DNA of 64,000 nucleotides from Phycisphaera sp. (GCA_028285385.1 JANQPR010000003.1:1-64000); one strand, 5' to 3'. Numbered from the stretch's first letter, positions 30,023 through 39,528 are shown. Made by a program: numbers and translations. The notes: generated by a model not told the origin, from the sequence alone.

Positions 30023-33000
30023 TCAGTTGAACAAACCCGTCCCGATCCCGCGGCTGCCGCCGAAGCCCTCGGGGATCAATACGAAGCCGAAGGACTGCTC
30101 GTCTTCGAGTTGGTCCCACGACGCGGTGGCGAGGAAACGCATCCGGGGCAGCCGGCGTTCGAGGGCGAGGGTGAGGTTACGTCGTTCGTTGCCGGAGAAG
30201 TCGAGTGTCTGGTATGCGCCGAAGCGGTACTTCGTCGTGAGTTGGTAGTTCAGGCCCCAGGTCAGCAGCGCGCTGTCGACGTGATCGATCTCCTCGTAGC
30301 TGAGGTAGGTTGTGAGGCGGGGCGAGTGCCGCACTTCCCCGCCGAGCCGCCACTGCGAGACGCGGTCGTCCTCGAGGTCGTAGGTGACTTCGCCGGCGAG
30401 TCCGACGGCGTCGCTGAGCTGCCAGAGCAGCTCGGTGTAGAAGTGGTCGCCGCCGCGTGTGAACTCGGGGCGGTAGTCGAACGACCGGCCGAGCGGCTCG
30501 GCGTCGAGATCGTCCTCGGTGGCGAAAGCGACGTAGCTGTTGAGTTGGACCCAGTCGACGGTGCGCTGCCGACCCGGCCCACCGCGCCGCGTTTGGAACG
30601 TCTGGTTCACGCCGACGCGGAACAGGCTGCCTTGGGCGAGCGACTCGACGTCGTAGTCGAACACCGGCAGCTCGTCGGGGTCGATAGAGCTCTCGGCAAA
30701 CGAGACGGTCGCATTGGGCTCGACGATGTGGCGGATGCCGTCGACATCGAGCACGGCGTTGGAGACGTCGTCGTAGGAGCGTGAGAGCTCCGTGCTCAGC
30801 CGGGTACCAACCTGGCCCCAGAGGCGGACGCTGTCGTCGTTGCCGCCGTTAAACTCCTCGAACCCGTCGTCGTAGGCGGTGACCCGGCCGACGGCGAACG
30901 GCGTGATGTTCACGTCGCCTAGTTCCAGCGGCACCACGACCTCTTGCCGACTGTCCGCGCGGAGCACGGCGTCGTTCGGCAGGCCTGCGGCGCGGGCGGC
31001 GTCCTCGTAGCTGGTGTCGGCGAGGATGCCGAAGGTCCTCAACGCCTGCGCGTCGTTGAAGCCGCGGTCGCTTGGGGTGTCTTCGCCGACGTTGAGCCTG
31101 AGCACCGACGCGGAGTTCTGGCTGTACCACGTCGCGACGCCGTCGAGGATCGGCGTGCCGACGCGGTTGTACGCCACCTCGGGCAGCCGGTCGACCGTAT
31201 AGCCGGGCGTCTGCAGCCAGGCGAGCTGCGAGACGAAGTCGTTGGCGTCGGCCTTGAGCAGCGCGGTGACCTGCGTCTCCTCTTCCTGCCGGTTCAGGTA
31301 GATGGAAGATTCCAATGGCTTGGCTTCCTCGGCGAGGCCGGGGAAGAACTCCTCCAGGAACGTCTCGTCGCTGACGTAGCCCGCTTCGAGCGAGAGGTCG
31401 ATCCCGTTGGGGAGCGTCTGGCGGTGTTGCAACGACGCGTAGCCGCGCAGCTCGCCGTCCTGCTCGATGTCGGCGCGTTGGGGCAGGTCGTCGTCGCCGT
31501 TGTCGTTGAGCAGCGCGTAGCCGTCGAACCGGCCGAACATGTCTTCGCGCTGGTAGTCCACATCGATCCCGACGCCCGCGCCGTGCTCGCCAAGCCAGTC
31601 GAGTTCGAGGTTGGCCCGGACGCCGTCGGGTTCTTCCTTGCCCAGCAGGGCGAACAGGTCCCACTCGGTCTCGACGGTCGCGCCGTCGTTATTGCTGTAG
31701 CCGGCCTGGGCACGGCGGAGCGGCGTGTCGGTGCCCCGCCCGGCGAAGCGCGGCCAGTAGAACACCGGCGCGTCGCCGACCCGGAGCGTGATGTCCGAGG
31801 CGTCGACGGCCTGCCCGACCTCTCCGGATTCCGTCTCGTACTGCGACACGGCGATGCGCCCCGCGCCAAGTGCAACGTGCGGCTCGTGGAAGTCGCTGGT
31901 GGTGAACCGCGCGTCCCGCGCCTCGAACGACCGCGCCGCCGTCTGCCGGAGCACATCGGCCCGGAGATAAAGCGGCACCCGGCGTTTGAGGTCGTACGTG
32001 AACAGCACCGCCTCGAGCAGCACGGCTCGGTTGTCCCGCAGGTCGTAGTAGACCCGCGGGGCACGCACGGTGTAGTCGCCGTCGGTGATGATCGCGTTGT
32101 CTTCGAGGTAGACGCCGCGTATGTCGCCGGCGTCAAGTTGACCGTCGCTGAACTCGACATCGCCGGCGTCTTCATCGCCCTTGCCGACGAAAAGTACAGC
32201 CCTTCGCGCTCGCAGTGTGACGGTTCGGCTCGTGGCGTAATCCTCGAAGGTGACGGCGACGCCGTCGAGCAGCGAAATCACGGTCTCGTCACCGCGGTCG
32301 TCGATGACCACGGAACCTGGCGCGAAGCTGACGACGCCGCGGGCGGGCAACACGCCGAGGTCCGGTGCCGGCTGCGCGGCGCGGGCGGCGTCGGCCACGA
32401 GTTCGTCCGGCGGGCCGGCCTGTTCCCGCGCCTGATCGATCAGACGTTGCCGCCTGGCGCGGACCGCGGAGGCAACGGCGTCGCGCTTCTGCCGCTGCGC
32501 CTCCGTGAGCGCTGGCGGGGGGTCGGTTAGAGAACGCGTCCCGGCCTGAGCGGTGTCGAAACGCTTGAGCCGCTGTAGCGCCGACGTCACGAAGCTTGAC
32601 TCAACTGCGCCGTCACGGCGTTGCAGGCTGTCGACCTCGAGCGTGACCCCGCCGCGCGTCGTTGCGGTCACCAGCAACCGGGCGGCCTCCGCCGACACCG
32701 AATCGCCCCATGCGCCTTCGCCGTCCAGCGCGATGCCCTCGGTCGCCGCCCGGTCCAGCACCGCCGCCACGTCGAAGCGTTGCGCGCCGGCCGCGCCGCG
32801 CCGCTGCACGCGTACCAAGGCCCGCTCGGCCGAGAACCGCATCGCCCCAACACGGACGCCCGCGCCGCGCTCGTCGGCTTGGGCGGTCTCGAGCAACACG
32901 TAGCGCGCACCGCCATCGTCCCACGTCGTTGCCTTCGCCGCCGACAACAACGCCGGGTCGCTCAACACGATCGGTTGTGCCGCCGAGCCGGCGCTCTGGA

Positions 33001-33112
33001 TCAACCACGCCATAGCCAGCGCGGCCAGGAAGTACCACCGCGGCCACGCAACCGGCCGACCGCTGCCCCCCCACCGCTGACTGGCCGTCCGTGCTCCCTG
33101 GATCGTCTTCAC
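30023..33112 (-). CDS. lptD: LPS-assembly protein LptD-like outer-membrane beta-barrel
   Basis: About 1029 residues from the GTG at 33112. An N-terminal hydrophobic stretch (WPRWYFLAALAMAWLIQSAGSAAQ) is the signal peptide. The next 230 residues are soluble and variable. An OstA/LptA-like domain then follows (VIDDRGDETVISLLDGVAVTFEDY, GVYLEDNAIITDGDYTVRAPRVYYDL). The last 550 residues are alternating strands with a C-terminal aromatic ending typical of a barrel (YLSYEEIDHVDSALLTWGLNYQLTTKYRFG, LTLALERRLPRMRFLA). LptD inserts lipopolysaccharide in the outer leaflet. TATTCT lies six bases before this GTG, whereas 34 extra codons upstream have no signal-like features. Confidence 0.82.
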   Translation of the reverse strand: MKTIQGARTASQRWGGSGRPVAWPRWYFLAALAMAWLIQSAGSAAQPIVLSDPALLSAAKATTWDDGGARYVLLETAQADERGAGVRVGAMRFSAERALVRVQRRGAAGAQRFDVAAVLDRAATEGIALDGEGAWGDSVSAEAARLLVTATTRGGVTLEVDSLQRRDGAVESSFVTSALQRLKRFDTAQAGTRSLTDPPPALTEAQRQKRDAVASAVRARRQRLIDQAREQAGPPDELVADAARAAQPAPDLGVLPARGVVSFAPGSVVIDDRGDETVISLLDGVAVTFEDYATSRTVTLRARRAVLFVGKGDEDAGDVEFSDGQLDAGDIRGVYLEDNAIITDGDYTVRAPRVYYDLRDNRAVLLEAVLFTYDLKRRVPLYLRADVLRQTAARSFEARDARFTTSDFHEPHVALGAGRIAVSQYETESGEVGQAVDASDITLRVGDAPVFYWPRFAGRGTDTPLRRAQAGYSNNDGATVETEWDLFALLGKEEPDGVRANLELDWLGEHGAGVGIDVDYQREDMFGRFDGYALLNDNGDDDLPQRADIEQDGELRGYASLQHRQTLPNGIDLSLEAGYVSDETFLEEFFPGLAEEAKPLESSIYLNRQEEETQVTALLKADANDFVSQLAWLQTPGYTVDRLPEVAYNRVGTPILDGVATWYSQNSASVLRLNVGEDTPSDRGFNDAQALRTFGILADTSYEDAARAAGLPNDAVLRADSRQEVVVPLELGDVNITPFAVGRVTAYDDGFEEFNGGNDDSVRLWGQVGTRLSTELSRSYDDVSNAVLDVDGIRHIVEPNATVSFAESSIDPDELPVFDYDVESLAQGSLFRVGVNQTFQTRRGGPGRQRTVDWVQLNSYVAFATEDDLDAEPLGRSFDYRPEFTRGGDHFYTELLWQLSDAVGLAGEVTYDLEDDRVSQWRLGGEVRHSPRLTTYLSYEEIDHVDSALLTWGLNYQLTTKYRFGAYQTLDFSGNERRNLTLALERRLPRMRFLATASWDQLEDEQSFGFVLIPEGFGGSRGIGTGLFN

Positions 33113-33118
33113 CCCCGC

Positions 33119-33124
33119 AGAATA
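33119..33124 (-). promoter_or_regulatory. TATTCT, six bases before the lptD GTG (leaderless -10 candidate)
   Basis: On the minus strand TATTCT is followed by six bases and the GTG that starts just before the signal peptide. Confidence 0.55.
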
Positions 33125-33188
33125 ACGCCAACCCGCAACGCGGCCCGAGTTGGCTTCACCTTGACAACGATTGGCGCCGTGGCCCGGT

Positions 33189-33917
33189 TCAGATCGCGGT
33201 CGGCCCCGCCCCACGCGGCAGGTCCGTCGCAGGCAGCGGCGCCCGTGGTGTCGGGCTCAGGACCACGATCTGCCAGAAATCGATCCAGCTCAGTTTGAAG
33301 TGGTACAGCACGTGCAGCCCCAGGCCCCGCACGCACTCCTGCAGCGTGAGATCGCTCCGCCAACCGATCTTCACGAACACCGGGTTCAGCACCCGCTCGA
33401 AAAACCCCACCACCGGCGACGGGCTCTGGAAGTGGTTGAGCACGACGATTGTGCCCGTCGGCTTGACGATCCGTTTGCACTCCTCGAGCAGCCGGTTTGG
33501 GTCGCTCACCACGCTGATCACGTGGCTGACCATGACGTGGTCGAAGCTGTCGTCCGCGAACGGCGTGTGCATCGCGTCGGCCTGGATCAGGTCGGCGTGG
33601 TGCAGGCCGTCTCCTTGCAGCTTGTCGTCGGCCTTCTTGAGCATACCGGCCGACAGGTCGACGCCCACCACCTTCGCGTCGGGCGGGTACTTGATCAGCG
33701 ACAGCCCCGTGCCCACGCCCAGGTCCAGCACCCGCTCGCCCGGCTTCACGTCCAGCTCCGCGATCGCCCGGCTCTGCCGACGGTGGACCAACGCCCCGAA
33801 CGTGCGGTCATAAAACCCAGACCACACGTCGTACTGCGCGCTGGTCTCCGGCTCGGACATCTTCCTGCCCCTGGGCGTCGACTCGGGTTCCGTCGCGTTC
33901 GCCGCCGGCTCGTTCAT
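33189..33917 (-). CDS. Class I SAM-dependent methyltransferase, phospholipid N-methyltransferase-like
   Basis: A 242-residue methyltransferase. [20 protein letters not shown] is the entry segment seen in PmtA/UbiE enzymes. [19 protein letters not shown] is SAM motif [19 protein letters not shown] is motif [28 protein letters not shown] and GTIVVLNHF are motifs III and IV, and the C-terminal [21 protein letters not shown] is PmtA-like. It may methylate phosphatidylethanolamine, or a quinone. The ATG at 33917 is preferred because TATTTT lies six bases before it. An ATG at 33860 with AGGGG upstream would drop 19 unconserved residues. It is divergent from thiS. Confidence 0.85.
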   Translation of the reverse strand: MNEPAANATEPESTPRGRKMSEPETSAQYDVWSGFYDRTFGALVHRRQSRAIAELDVKPGERVLDLGVGTGLSLIKYPPDAKVVGVDLSAGMLKKADDKLQGDGLHHADLIQADAMHTPFADDSFDHVMVSHVISVVSDPNRLLEECKRIVKPTGTIVVLNHFQSPSPVVGFFERVLNPVFVKIGWRSDLTLQECVRGLGLHVLYHFKLSWIDFWQIVVLSPTPRAPLPATDLPRGAGPTAI

Positions 33918-33923
33918 CCGGGC

Positions 33924-33929
33924 AAAATA
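33924..33929 (-). promoter_or_regulatory. TATTTT, six bases before the methyltransferase ATG (leaderless -10 candidate)
   Basis: On the minus strand TATTTT is followed by six bases (GCCCGG) and the ATG at 33917. Confidence 0.55.
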
Positions 33930-33991
33930 CCACCCCAAGAACCCAGGCCAAAACCCGGCAGGGCACAACGAATCTCCACGCGGACGTCGGC

Positions 33992-33997
33992 TAAAAT
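33992..33997 (+). promoter_or_regulatory. TAAAAT, eight bases before the thiS start (leaderless -10 candidate)
   Basis: TAAAAT is followed by eight bases and the thiS ATG at 34006. There is no ribosome-binding site. Confidence 0.5.
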
Positions 33998-34005
33998 CGT
34001 CGTCG

Positions 34006-34215
34006 ATGAATCTCACGGTCAATGGACAACCCGAATCGCAAGCCGCCGATACCGGGGCGCTCACGGTCGCGGACCTGCTGGAGCGTCACGGCCTGGACGG
34101 GCAGCCCGTCGCCGTTGAAGTCAACGGCAACGTCGTCCCCAGACGTGACCACACCGGCACGACCTTGAAAGACGGCGACACCGTCGAACTGGTTACGCTC
34201 GTCGGCGGCGGCTGA
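34006..34215 (+). CDS. thiS: ThiS sulfur carrier protein
   Basis: A 69-residue ubiquitin-fold carrier of sulfur for the thiazole ring of thiamine. It has [10 protein letters not shown] at the start, the helix [26 protein letters not shown] (the family's conserved basic turn) and [15 protein letters not shown] at the end. The final Gly is adenylated and converted to a thiocarboxylate. It lies directly before thiG, its acceptor, in the usual order. Confidence 0.95.
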   Translation: MNLTVNGQPESQAADTGALTVADLLERHGLDGQPVAVEVNGNVVPRRDHTGTTLKDGDTVELVTLVGGG

Positions 34216-34238
34216 GACGACGCCGGCCCGGGCTTCCG

Positions 34239-34244
34239 TAGACT
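34239..34244 (+). promoter_or_regulatory. TAGACT, six bases before the thiG start (leaderless -10 candidate)
   Basis: TAGACT is followed by six bases (GCAGGC) and the thiG ATG. AGG within the spacer could also act as a poor ribosome-binding site. The box has the same hexamer and spacing as at 14947. Confidence 0.55.
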
Positions 34245-34250
34245 GCAGGC

Positions 34251-35102
34251 ATGAGCACGGCCACCACCAACCCGACCACGGCCGACGCACCCCTCGTCGT
34301 CGGCGGGCGCACGCTCAAGTCCCGGCTCATCGTCGGCACCGGCAAGTACGCGACGTTCACGCAGATGCAACACGCGCTCGACGCGTCGGCTTGCGACGTC
34401 GTCACCGTGGCCGTGCGCCGCGAACGGCTGATCAACGAGCAGGGCGAGTCGTTGCTCGATTACCTCGACACGTCGCGTTACACCGTGCTGCCCAACACCG
34501 CGGGTTGCTTTACCGCCGATGACGCCGTGCGTGTTGCGCGTCTTGGACGCGAGCTGCTCGACCAACTCGACAACCCCGGCAAGGACTGGGTCAAGCTCGA
34601 GGTGCTCAACGACAAGAAGACGCTGCTACCCGACCCCGTCGGCACGCTCGAAGCCACCAAGCAACTCGTCTCCGACGGCTTCGCGGTGCTCGTGTACACC
34701 TCCGACGACCCGGTGATGGCGAGCAAACTCAAAGACGCCGGCGCCGCGGCCGTGATGCCCGCGGGCTCGCCGATCGGTTCGGGGCAGGGCGTGCTGAACC
34801 CCAACGCGATCACGATCATCCTCGAGATGCTCAAGGACGGCGACGCCGACTACCCCGTGATCGTCGACGCCGGCGTGGGCACGGCGAGCGACGTCACCGT
34901 CGCCATGGAGCTCGGCGCCGACGGCGTCCTGCTCAACACCGGCATCGCCCACGCCCAGGACCCCGTCACCATGGCCCACGCGATGCGCCACGCCCTCGAA
35001 GCCGGCCGCCTGTCCTACCGCGCCGGCCGCATCCCCAAGAAGCTCTACGCGACAGCGAGTTCGCCCTGGGACGGCGTGATCTCGTACATCCCCGGCGAGT
35101 GA
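34251..35102 (+). CDS. thiG: Thiazole synthase ThiG
   Basis: A 283-residue TIM-barrel enzyme that makes the thiazole phosphate of thiamine from DXP, ThiS thiocarboxylate and dehydroglycine. [12 protein letters not shown] opens the barrel. Lys115 in WVKLEVLND is the likely Schiff-base lysine. [38 protein letters not shown] and [13 protein letters not shown] are all family segments. Length is slightly above the usual 255-265 because of an N-terminal extension. It is 35 bp after thiS. thiE, thiH/thiO and thiC are not in the window. Confidence 0.97.
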   Translation: MSTATTNPTTADAPLVVGGRTLKSRLIVGTGKYATFTQMQHALDASACDVVTVAVRRERLINEQGESLLDYLDTSRYTVLPNTAGCFTADDAVRVARLGRELLDQLDNPGKDWVKLEVLNDKKTLLPDPVGTLEATKQLVSDGFAVLVYTSDDPVMASKLKDAGAAAVMPAGSPIGSGQGVLNPNAITIILEMLKDGDADYPVIVDAGVGTASDVTVAMELGADGVLLNTGIAHAQDPVTMAHAMRHALEAGRLSYRAGRIPKKLYATASSPWDGVISYIPGE

Positions 35103-35427
35103 GCCCGCCACTTCCGGATCACGCCGCCATCAACCGCAAGCGTCGCCCGCACATGATCGACCCCGCGGTAGGCCCCCGCCAACGCCGCTGCTGATCCAGC
35201 TTCCGAGGCTCGGCACCCATCGGCAACCCATCGTCTTTCCGGGTTGGCAACAAGGCTGTGCGTCTCGCCGCCAATCAACTAGGGGAACTCCTAGCAAGCA
35301 ACGCGATCTCCGTTGACGCATGTGAGTTTGCCGACTCGAATCGCCGCGACGCGCCCCGATCTCTCGGTCATCGCCGAACGTTCGGGTCGCTAGCGACGCT
35401 CTCGGCCTACCTCACGGAGACAAGAAG
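35103..35427. other. Intergenic region after thiG
   Basis: A 325-base stretch with no supported gene. Its only clear structure is the pair of abutting palindromes at 35374-35397. CACGGAGACAAGAAG directly before the ATG at 35428 is the ribosome-binding region. Confidence 0.5.
35374..35397. promoter_or_regulatory. Two abutting 12-bp perfect palindromes
   Basis: CCGAACGTTCGG (35374-35385) is immediately followed by GTCGCTAGCGAC (35386-35397). Both are perfect, and they end 30 bases before the ATG of the PEP-CTERM gene. They could be a double operator or stem-loops in the leader. The regulator is unknown. Confidence 0.4.
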
Positions 35428-37281
35428 ATGCAAGCACGTTCATGTGTTGACCGATTCCGGCTCGTGACCCTGGGCTTTGGAATGGCCCTGACCAGCGCCC
35501 CGCACGCGGCCGGCCTGTCGTTCGAGACGGTCGCCCTCACCGGCGACGATGCGCCGGGCTCGCAGGTCACCCAGGGCGGGGGGCTGAAACAGTTCGACTT
35601 CTTCGGCATCCCCGCGATCGACGCCGCCGGGGGCGTGGGCTTCACCGCCTCGCTCACCGGGTCGGGCGTAACCGCCAACAACAACGACGGGCTCTGGACG
35701 CAAGCGGGCGGGCCGCTGGACCTGGTCGCGCGGGAGGGCTTCGGCGACACGGGGCTGGGCGCGTTCATCACCTTTGAGTTCGTCGGCGGCGGGTTGCAGT
35801 TTGGGCGATCAGGACACGCGGCGTTTGCCGGCTCCTTGGGCGGTCCGATCGTCAACATTGACAACGACCAGGGCTTGTGGTCGGGCGCGCCCGGGAACCT
35901 GGACCTGATCGCGCGGGAGGGCGACCAGGCCCCGGGGCTGGCGCCGGGCGTGAGCTACTCGCTGATCGAGCCGCTGGTCCGGGTCAACGGCACCGGCCGG
36001 GTCGCGTTCCGGGGCCGCGCCGACAACACCACCGGCATCTGGTCCAACGTGGGCGGCCCGCTCGATCTGATCACGATCGATGGCGCACCGGCACCCGGGT
36101 TCGCGCCCGGCGTTCAGTTCAACGGGTTGTTTGACCTGGCCCTCAACGACGCGGGCACGGTCGCGTTCGATGCGCAGTTGGCCGGACCCGGAATCACCGT
36201 CGACAACGACGCCGGCGTCTGGCTAAACCCTGGCGGCGTGCTCCAGGCGGCGATCCGGGAGGGCGACGCCGCGCCGGGGACGGCCCCCGGCGTCTTGCTC
36301 GGCCCGGTGTCACCGGGCTCGGTACGGATCAACAACGCCGACCGAGTCGCGTTCGTCGCCTCCCTGACCGGGGCCGGCGTGACGGGCGACAACAACAGCG
36401 GGGTCTGGGCCGGCCCGGCCGCGGCGCTCGGCCTGGTCGCCCGGGAGGGCGACGCCGCCCCCGGAACCGCGCCGGGGATCGGCTTCGAGGATTTCGGCTT
36501 GCCGGTGCTCAACGGCGCCGGCGAAACCGCTTGGCTCGGGGTCCTCAACGGGCCCGGCATCACGCTGGCCAACGACACCGGTCTCTGGGCCGAAGGCGAT
36601 GGCGGTCTCCATGCCCTGGCCCTCGAAGGGGCGCCGGCGCCCGGCACGCCCGTGGGGGTCACCTTCGACGAGATCGGAAACCCCTCGTTCAACAGTCAAG
36701 GACAGGTGGTTTTTAGCGCCATCCTCGCGGGCCTCGGCGTCAACATCACGAACGACGTCGGCCTGTTTGCCGCCCGGCCCGGCGGCGAGACGGAGCTGCT
36801 GCTGCGCAAGGGCGACCTCTTCGACGTCGACGACGACCCGGTCGGCGAGGACCTCCGCACGATCAGCCAGGTCAACGTGATCGGGGGCCGCGGCGGGGAG
36901 GACGGCCGCAGCACGCCGCTGAACGACGCCGGGCAACTCGCGTTCCGCCTGCAGTTCACCGACGGCGACGAGGGCGTCTTCATCGCCACGCTCGCCGTGG
37001 CCCTCACCGGCGACTACGACGACTCCGGCCAGGTCGAGCAAGGCGACCTCGACATCGTCCTGCAGAACTGGGGCACCGCCAACTTCACCGGCAACGCCGG
37101 CAACCTGGTCGGCGGCGGCCCGTTCGACGGCCTGGTCGACCAGAACGAGCTCGACGGCGTGCTCCAGAACTGGGGCAGCAGCGCGGCGCCGGACTTCCGC
37201 GGCACGGCCGTGCCGGAACCTGGCGTCGTGGGTGGCGCCGCGCTTGTGTCAGTGCTAGCGATCCGGCGAAGTCGACGGTGA
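35428..37281 (+). CDS. Secreted PEP-CTERM protein with NxxGxxAF-type tandem repeats and a dockerin-like module
   Basis: A 617-residue protein with a signal peptide (MALTSAPHAAG region). At least six repeats of about 65 residues each combine an N-x-x-G-x-x-A/V-F strand (NGTGRVAFRG, NDAGTVAFDA, NSQGQVVFSA, NDAGQLAFRL), a D-N-x-G-V/L-W turn, and an REGDxAPGxxPGV loop. This matches the choice-of-anchor NxxGxxAF repeat group as I remember it and suggests a solenoid or propeller. The dockerin-like module and VPEPGVVGGAALVSVLAIRRSRR finish it. The protein is probably anchored or released at the surface; the ligand is unknown. The sialate esterase gene starts 37 bp downstream. Confidence 0.86.
   Translation: MQARSCVDRFRLVTLGFGMALTSAPHAAGLSFETVALTGDDAPGSQVTQGGGLKQFDFFGIPAIDAAGGVGFTASLTGSGVTANNNDGLWTQAGGPLDLVAREGFGDTGLGAFITFEFVGGGLQFGRSGHAAFAGSLGGPIVNIDNDQGLWSGAPGNLDLIAREGDQAPGLAPGVSYSLIEPLVRVNGTGRVAFRGRADNTTGIWSNVGGPLDLITIDGAPAPGFAPGVQFNGLFDLALNDAGTVAFDAQLAGPGITVDNDAGVWLNPGGVLQAAIREGDAAPGTAPGVLLGPVSPGSVRINNADRVAFVASLTGAGVTGDNNSGVWAGPAAALGLVAREGDAAPGTAPGIGFEDFGLPVLNGAGETAWLGVLNGPGITLANDTGLWAEGDGGLHALALEGAPAPGTPVGVTFDEIGNPSFNSQGQVVFSAILAGLGVNITNDVGLFAARPGGETELLLRKGDLFDVDDDPVGEDLRTISQVNVIGGRGGEDGRSTPLNDAGQLAFRLQFTDGDEGVFIATLAVALTGDYDDSGQVEQGDLDIVLQNWGTANFTGNAGNLVGGGPFDGLVDQNELDGVLQNWGSSAAPDFRGTAVPEPGVVGGAALVSVLAIRRSRR
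37009..37176 (+). repeat. Dockerin-like module, copy 4
   Basis: The most diverged copy: DYDDSG, then GTANFTGNAGNLVGGGPFDGLVDQNELDG with VLQNWG at both ends (shown in part). The two acid loops remain. Confidence 0.82.
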
Positions 37282-37306
37282 CCCGCCGCACGAGCCGGGA
37301 ACTATT

Positions 37307-37312
37307 TACGAT
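37307..37312 (+). promoter_or_regulatory. TACGAT, six bases before a start codon (leaderless -10 candidate)
   Basis: TACGAT is followed by six bases (GCGGGG) and the ATG at 37319. GGGG directly abuts the ATG, too close to serve as a ribosome-binding site. Confidence 0.5.
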
Positions 37313-37318
37313 GCGGGG

Positions 37319-39520
37319 ATGGTTCATTCGTCCCTGAGCGTTCGCGTTGCCCGTCTCGTTGCCATTGTCGCGGTCCTAGTCGCCGCGGCCTCGTCTCCTG
37401 CACTCGAACTGCCCGCGGTGTTCAGCGACCACATGGTGCTGCAGCGCGGCAAGCCGGTGCCGGTCTGGGGCTGGGCCGAGCCCGGGCACTGGGTGACGGT
37501 CTCGTTCGCCGGCCGCGAGGCGACGGTGTTCGTAGAGGAACCCGACGGGACGTTCGCGGTGGAGTTGCCCGCGCTCCCAGCGAGCACGGAAGGACGGACG
37601 CTCACGGTCACCCAGCACGGCGTCGTCCCCGAGGGTCAGAAACAGCGCGAGTTGGACGCCACGGTCGCACTCAAGGACGTCCTTGTGGGTGAGGTCTGGC
37701 TCTGCGGCGGGCAGTCCAACATGGCCTGGCAGGTCCGCAGCAGCGACACCGCCGAAGAAGTCACCAACGACGCCGCGATGCCGACGACGATCCGGCTGTT
37801 CAAGGTCACGCCATACCGGACCTCGCTCGAGCCGCTCGACGACCTGCCCGAGGACACCGACGCGCGATGGCAGGTCGCGACGCCCGAGACAGCATCGAAC
37901 TTTTCTGCGGTCGGCTACCACTTCGGCCGTCGGCTGCACGACGAGTTGGACGTTCCGATCGGGTTGGTCTCGTCGGTCTGGGGCGGGACGCGGATCGAGG
38001 CGTGGACGTCGCGCCCGACCCTTGAAGCGACGCCCGAGGCGCAGCCGATCCTCGACCACTTCGACGGCATCGCGGCGCGGTGGGACGAGATCCTTGCCGA
38101 GTGGAAGGCGACGCAGGAGAAGCCCGAGTTTCACGAGGACCCCGGGGACGGCGTCGAGCTGTCGCAACTGGCTCACGGCGCGGCAGCCCACGATGCCGCG
38201 CCCGATGAAACCGGCGCCGGCAAAGACGCCTTGGTCGAGGCGCCGGCCGCGCTCGCGCTCCCGATCGTGTTCGAGAAGAGCTTCGACGGCGTCGTCTGGT
38301 TCAGCACCCGCGTGATGCTAGATGAAGCGCAGGCCGAACGAGCATACGTCTTGAAGCTCGGCGCGATTGACGACTTCGACGTCGCTTACGTAAACGGCCA
38401 GGAGGTTGGCCGCACCGGTATCGAGACGCCACGCTGGTGGCAACACGCGCGATCCTACGCGGTGCCGCCGGGCGTACTCCAACCGGGTGAGAACACCGTG
38501 GCCGTCCGCGTGTTCGACCGGTACCGCGATGGCGGCCTCATGGGGCCCGCAACGCAGGTCGGCCTGCAACCGGTCGACGACGCCGGTGAGCCAAACGGCG
38601 GCCTCGTCCCCCTCGCCACGTGGACCCGTTACGGCGAGAAACGCCTCGACCCCAACGCCATTGCCGGGCCCTACCGCAACCAGCAACCCTACGGCCCGGG
38701 CAGCAACCACCAGCCTTCGGGCCTGTACAACGCAATGATCCACCCGCTGACGCCCTTTGCGCTCCGCGGCGTGATCTGGTACCAGGGCGAATCCAACGCC
38801 GGCCGAGCCGAGCAGTACCGCGCGCTGCAGCCGGCCTTGATCCGCGACTGGCGGGCCGCGTTTGCCGCCCCGCCGTTCAGCCCCACGGGAGTCAATGCCA
38901 ACCTGACTACGCACGAACGGGAGCCGCTGTGGTTCTTCATCACGCAGCTCGCCGGCTTCCAGCCGTTCGAGCCGGAGCCCATCGAATCGAGCTGGGCCGA
39001 ACTGCGTGACGCGCAACTGAACACCCTGCGTCACGTCGCGCGGACCGGCCTGGCGGTGACCACCGACATCGGAGACGCCGACGACATCCACCCGCGCAAC
39101 AAACGCGGCGTCGGCGAACGGCTGGCACACTGGGCGCTACACGACACCTATGACCGACGCGACGTTGTGAAGTCCGGGCCGCTGTTCCGAGACGCGTCGT
39201 TTGCCGACGGCGAGGCGGTCGTGCGTTTCGACACGTTCGGAGCCCGCCTCGTGGCCGGTCGCCCGCAAGGCGACGCCGGCTCGGACGTCGTCACCGGATT
39301 CACGCTCGCCGGCGACGACCGCGTCTTCCACCACGCCGAGGCGTTCATTGAGGGCGACGTCGTCCGTGTCCGCAGCAGCGCGGTGCCGGATCCGGTGGCC
39401 GTCCGGTACGGCTGGCAGCACAACCCGGAGGACGCCACGCTGACCAACCAGCACGGGTTGCCCGCCAGCCCGTTCCGCAGCGACGACTGGCCGGGCGTCA
39501 CCGCGGGCCACACCCACTGA
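37319..39520 (+). CDS. Sialate O-acetylesterase (SGNH/GDSL carbohydrate esterase)
   Basis: A 733-residue exported enzyme with a signal peptide (VARLVAIVAVLVAAASSPALE). It opens with the family start LPAVFSDHMVLQRGKPVPVWGWA. EVWLCGGQSNMAWQV carries the nucleophile Ser133. GVIWYQGESNA is block III. DIGDADDIHPRNKRGVGERLA, near residue 588, supplies the Asp and His of the triad. A beta-galactosidase-like jelly-roll insertion lies between (FDVAYVNGQEVGRTG). It removes O-acetyl groups from sialic acids or from acetylated plant and algal polysaccharides; the latter is more likely in this setting. A membrane protein follows 8 bp downstream. Confidence 0.93.
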   Translation: MVHSSLSVRVARLVAIVAVLVAAASSPALELPAVFSDHMVLQRGKPVPVWGWAEPGHWVTVSFAGREATVFVEEPDGTFAVELPALPASTEGRTLTVTQHGVVPEGQKQRELDATVALKDVLVGEVWLCGGQSNMAWQVRSSDTAEEVTNDAAMPTTIRLFKVTPYRTSLEPLDDLPEDTDARWQVATPETASNFSAVGYHFGRRLHDELDVPIGLVSSVWGGTRIEAWTSRPTLEATPEAQPILDHFDGIAARWDEILAEWKATQEKPEFHEDPGDGVELSQLAHGAAAHDAAPDETGAGKDALVEAPAALALPIVFEKSFDGVVWFSTRVMLDEAQAERAYVLKLGAIDDFDVAYVNGQEVGRTGIETPRWWQHARSYAVPPGVLQPGENTVAVRVFDRYRDGGLMGPATQVGLQPVDDAGEPNGGLVPLATWTRYGEKRLDPNAIAGPYRNQQPYGPGSNHQPSGLYNAMIHPLTPFALRGVIWYQGESNAGRAEQYRALQPALIRDWRAAFAAPPFSPTGVNANLTTHEREPLWFFITQLAGFQPFEPEPIESSWAELRDAQLNTLRHVARTGLAVTTDIGDADDIHPRNKRGVGERLAHWALHDTYDRRDVVKSGPLFRDASFADGEAVVRFDTFGARLVAGRPQGDAGSDVVTGFTLAGDDRVFHHAEAFIEGDVVRVRSSAVPDPVAVRYGWQHNPEDATLTNQHGLPASPFRSDDWPGVTAGHTH

Positions 39521-39528
39521 CGCGAACC

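Noticed and set aside
33918-34064. Methyltransferase start at 34064
   Set aside because: The additional N-terminal residues have no family similarity and overlap the thiS gene; a TANNNT box supports 33917.
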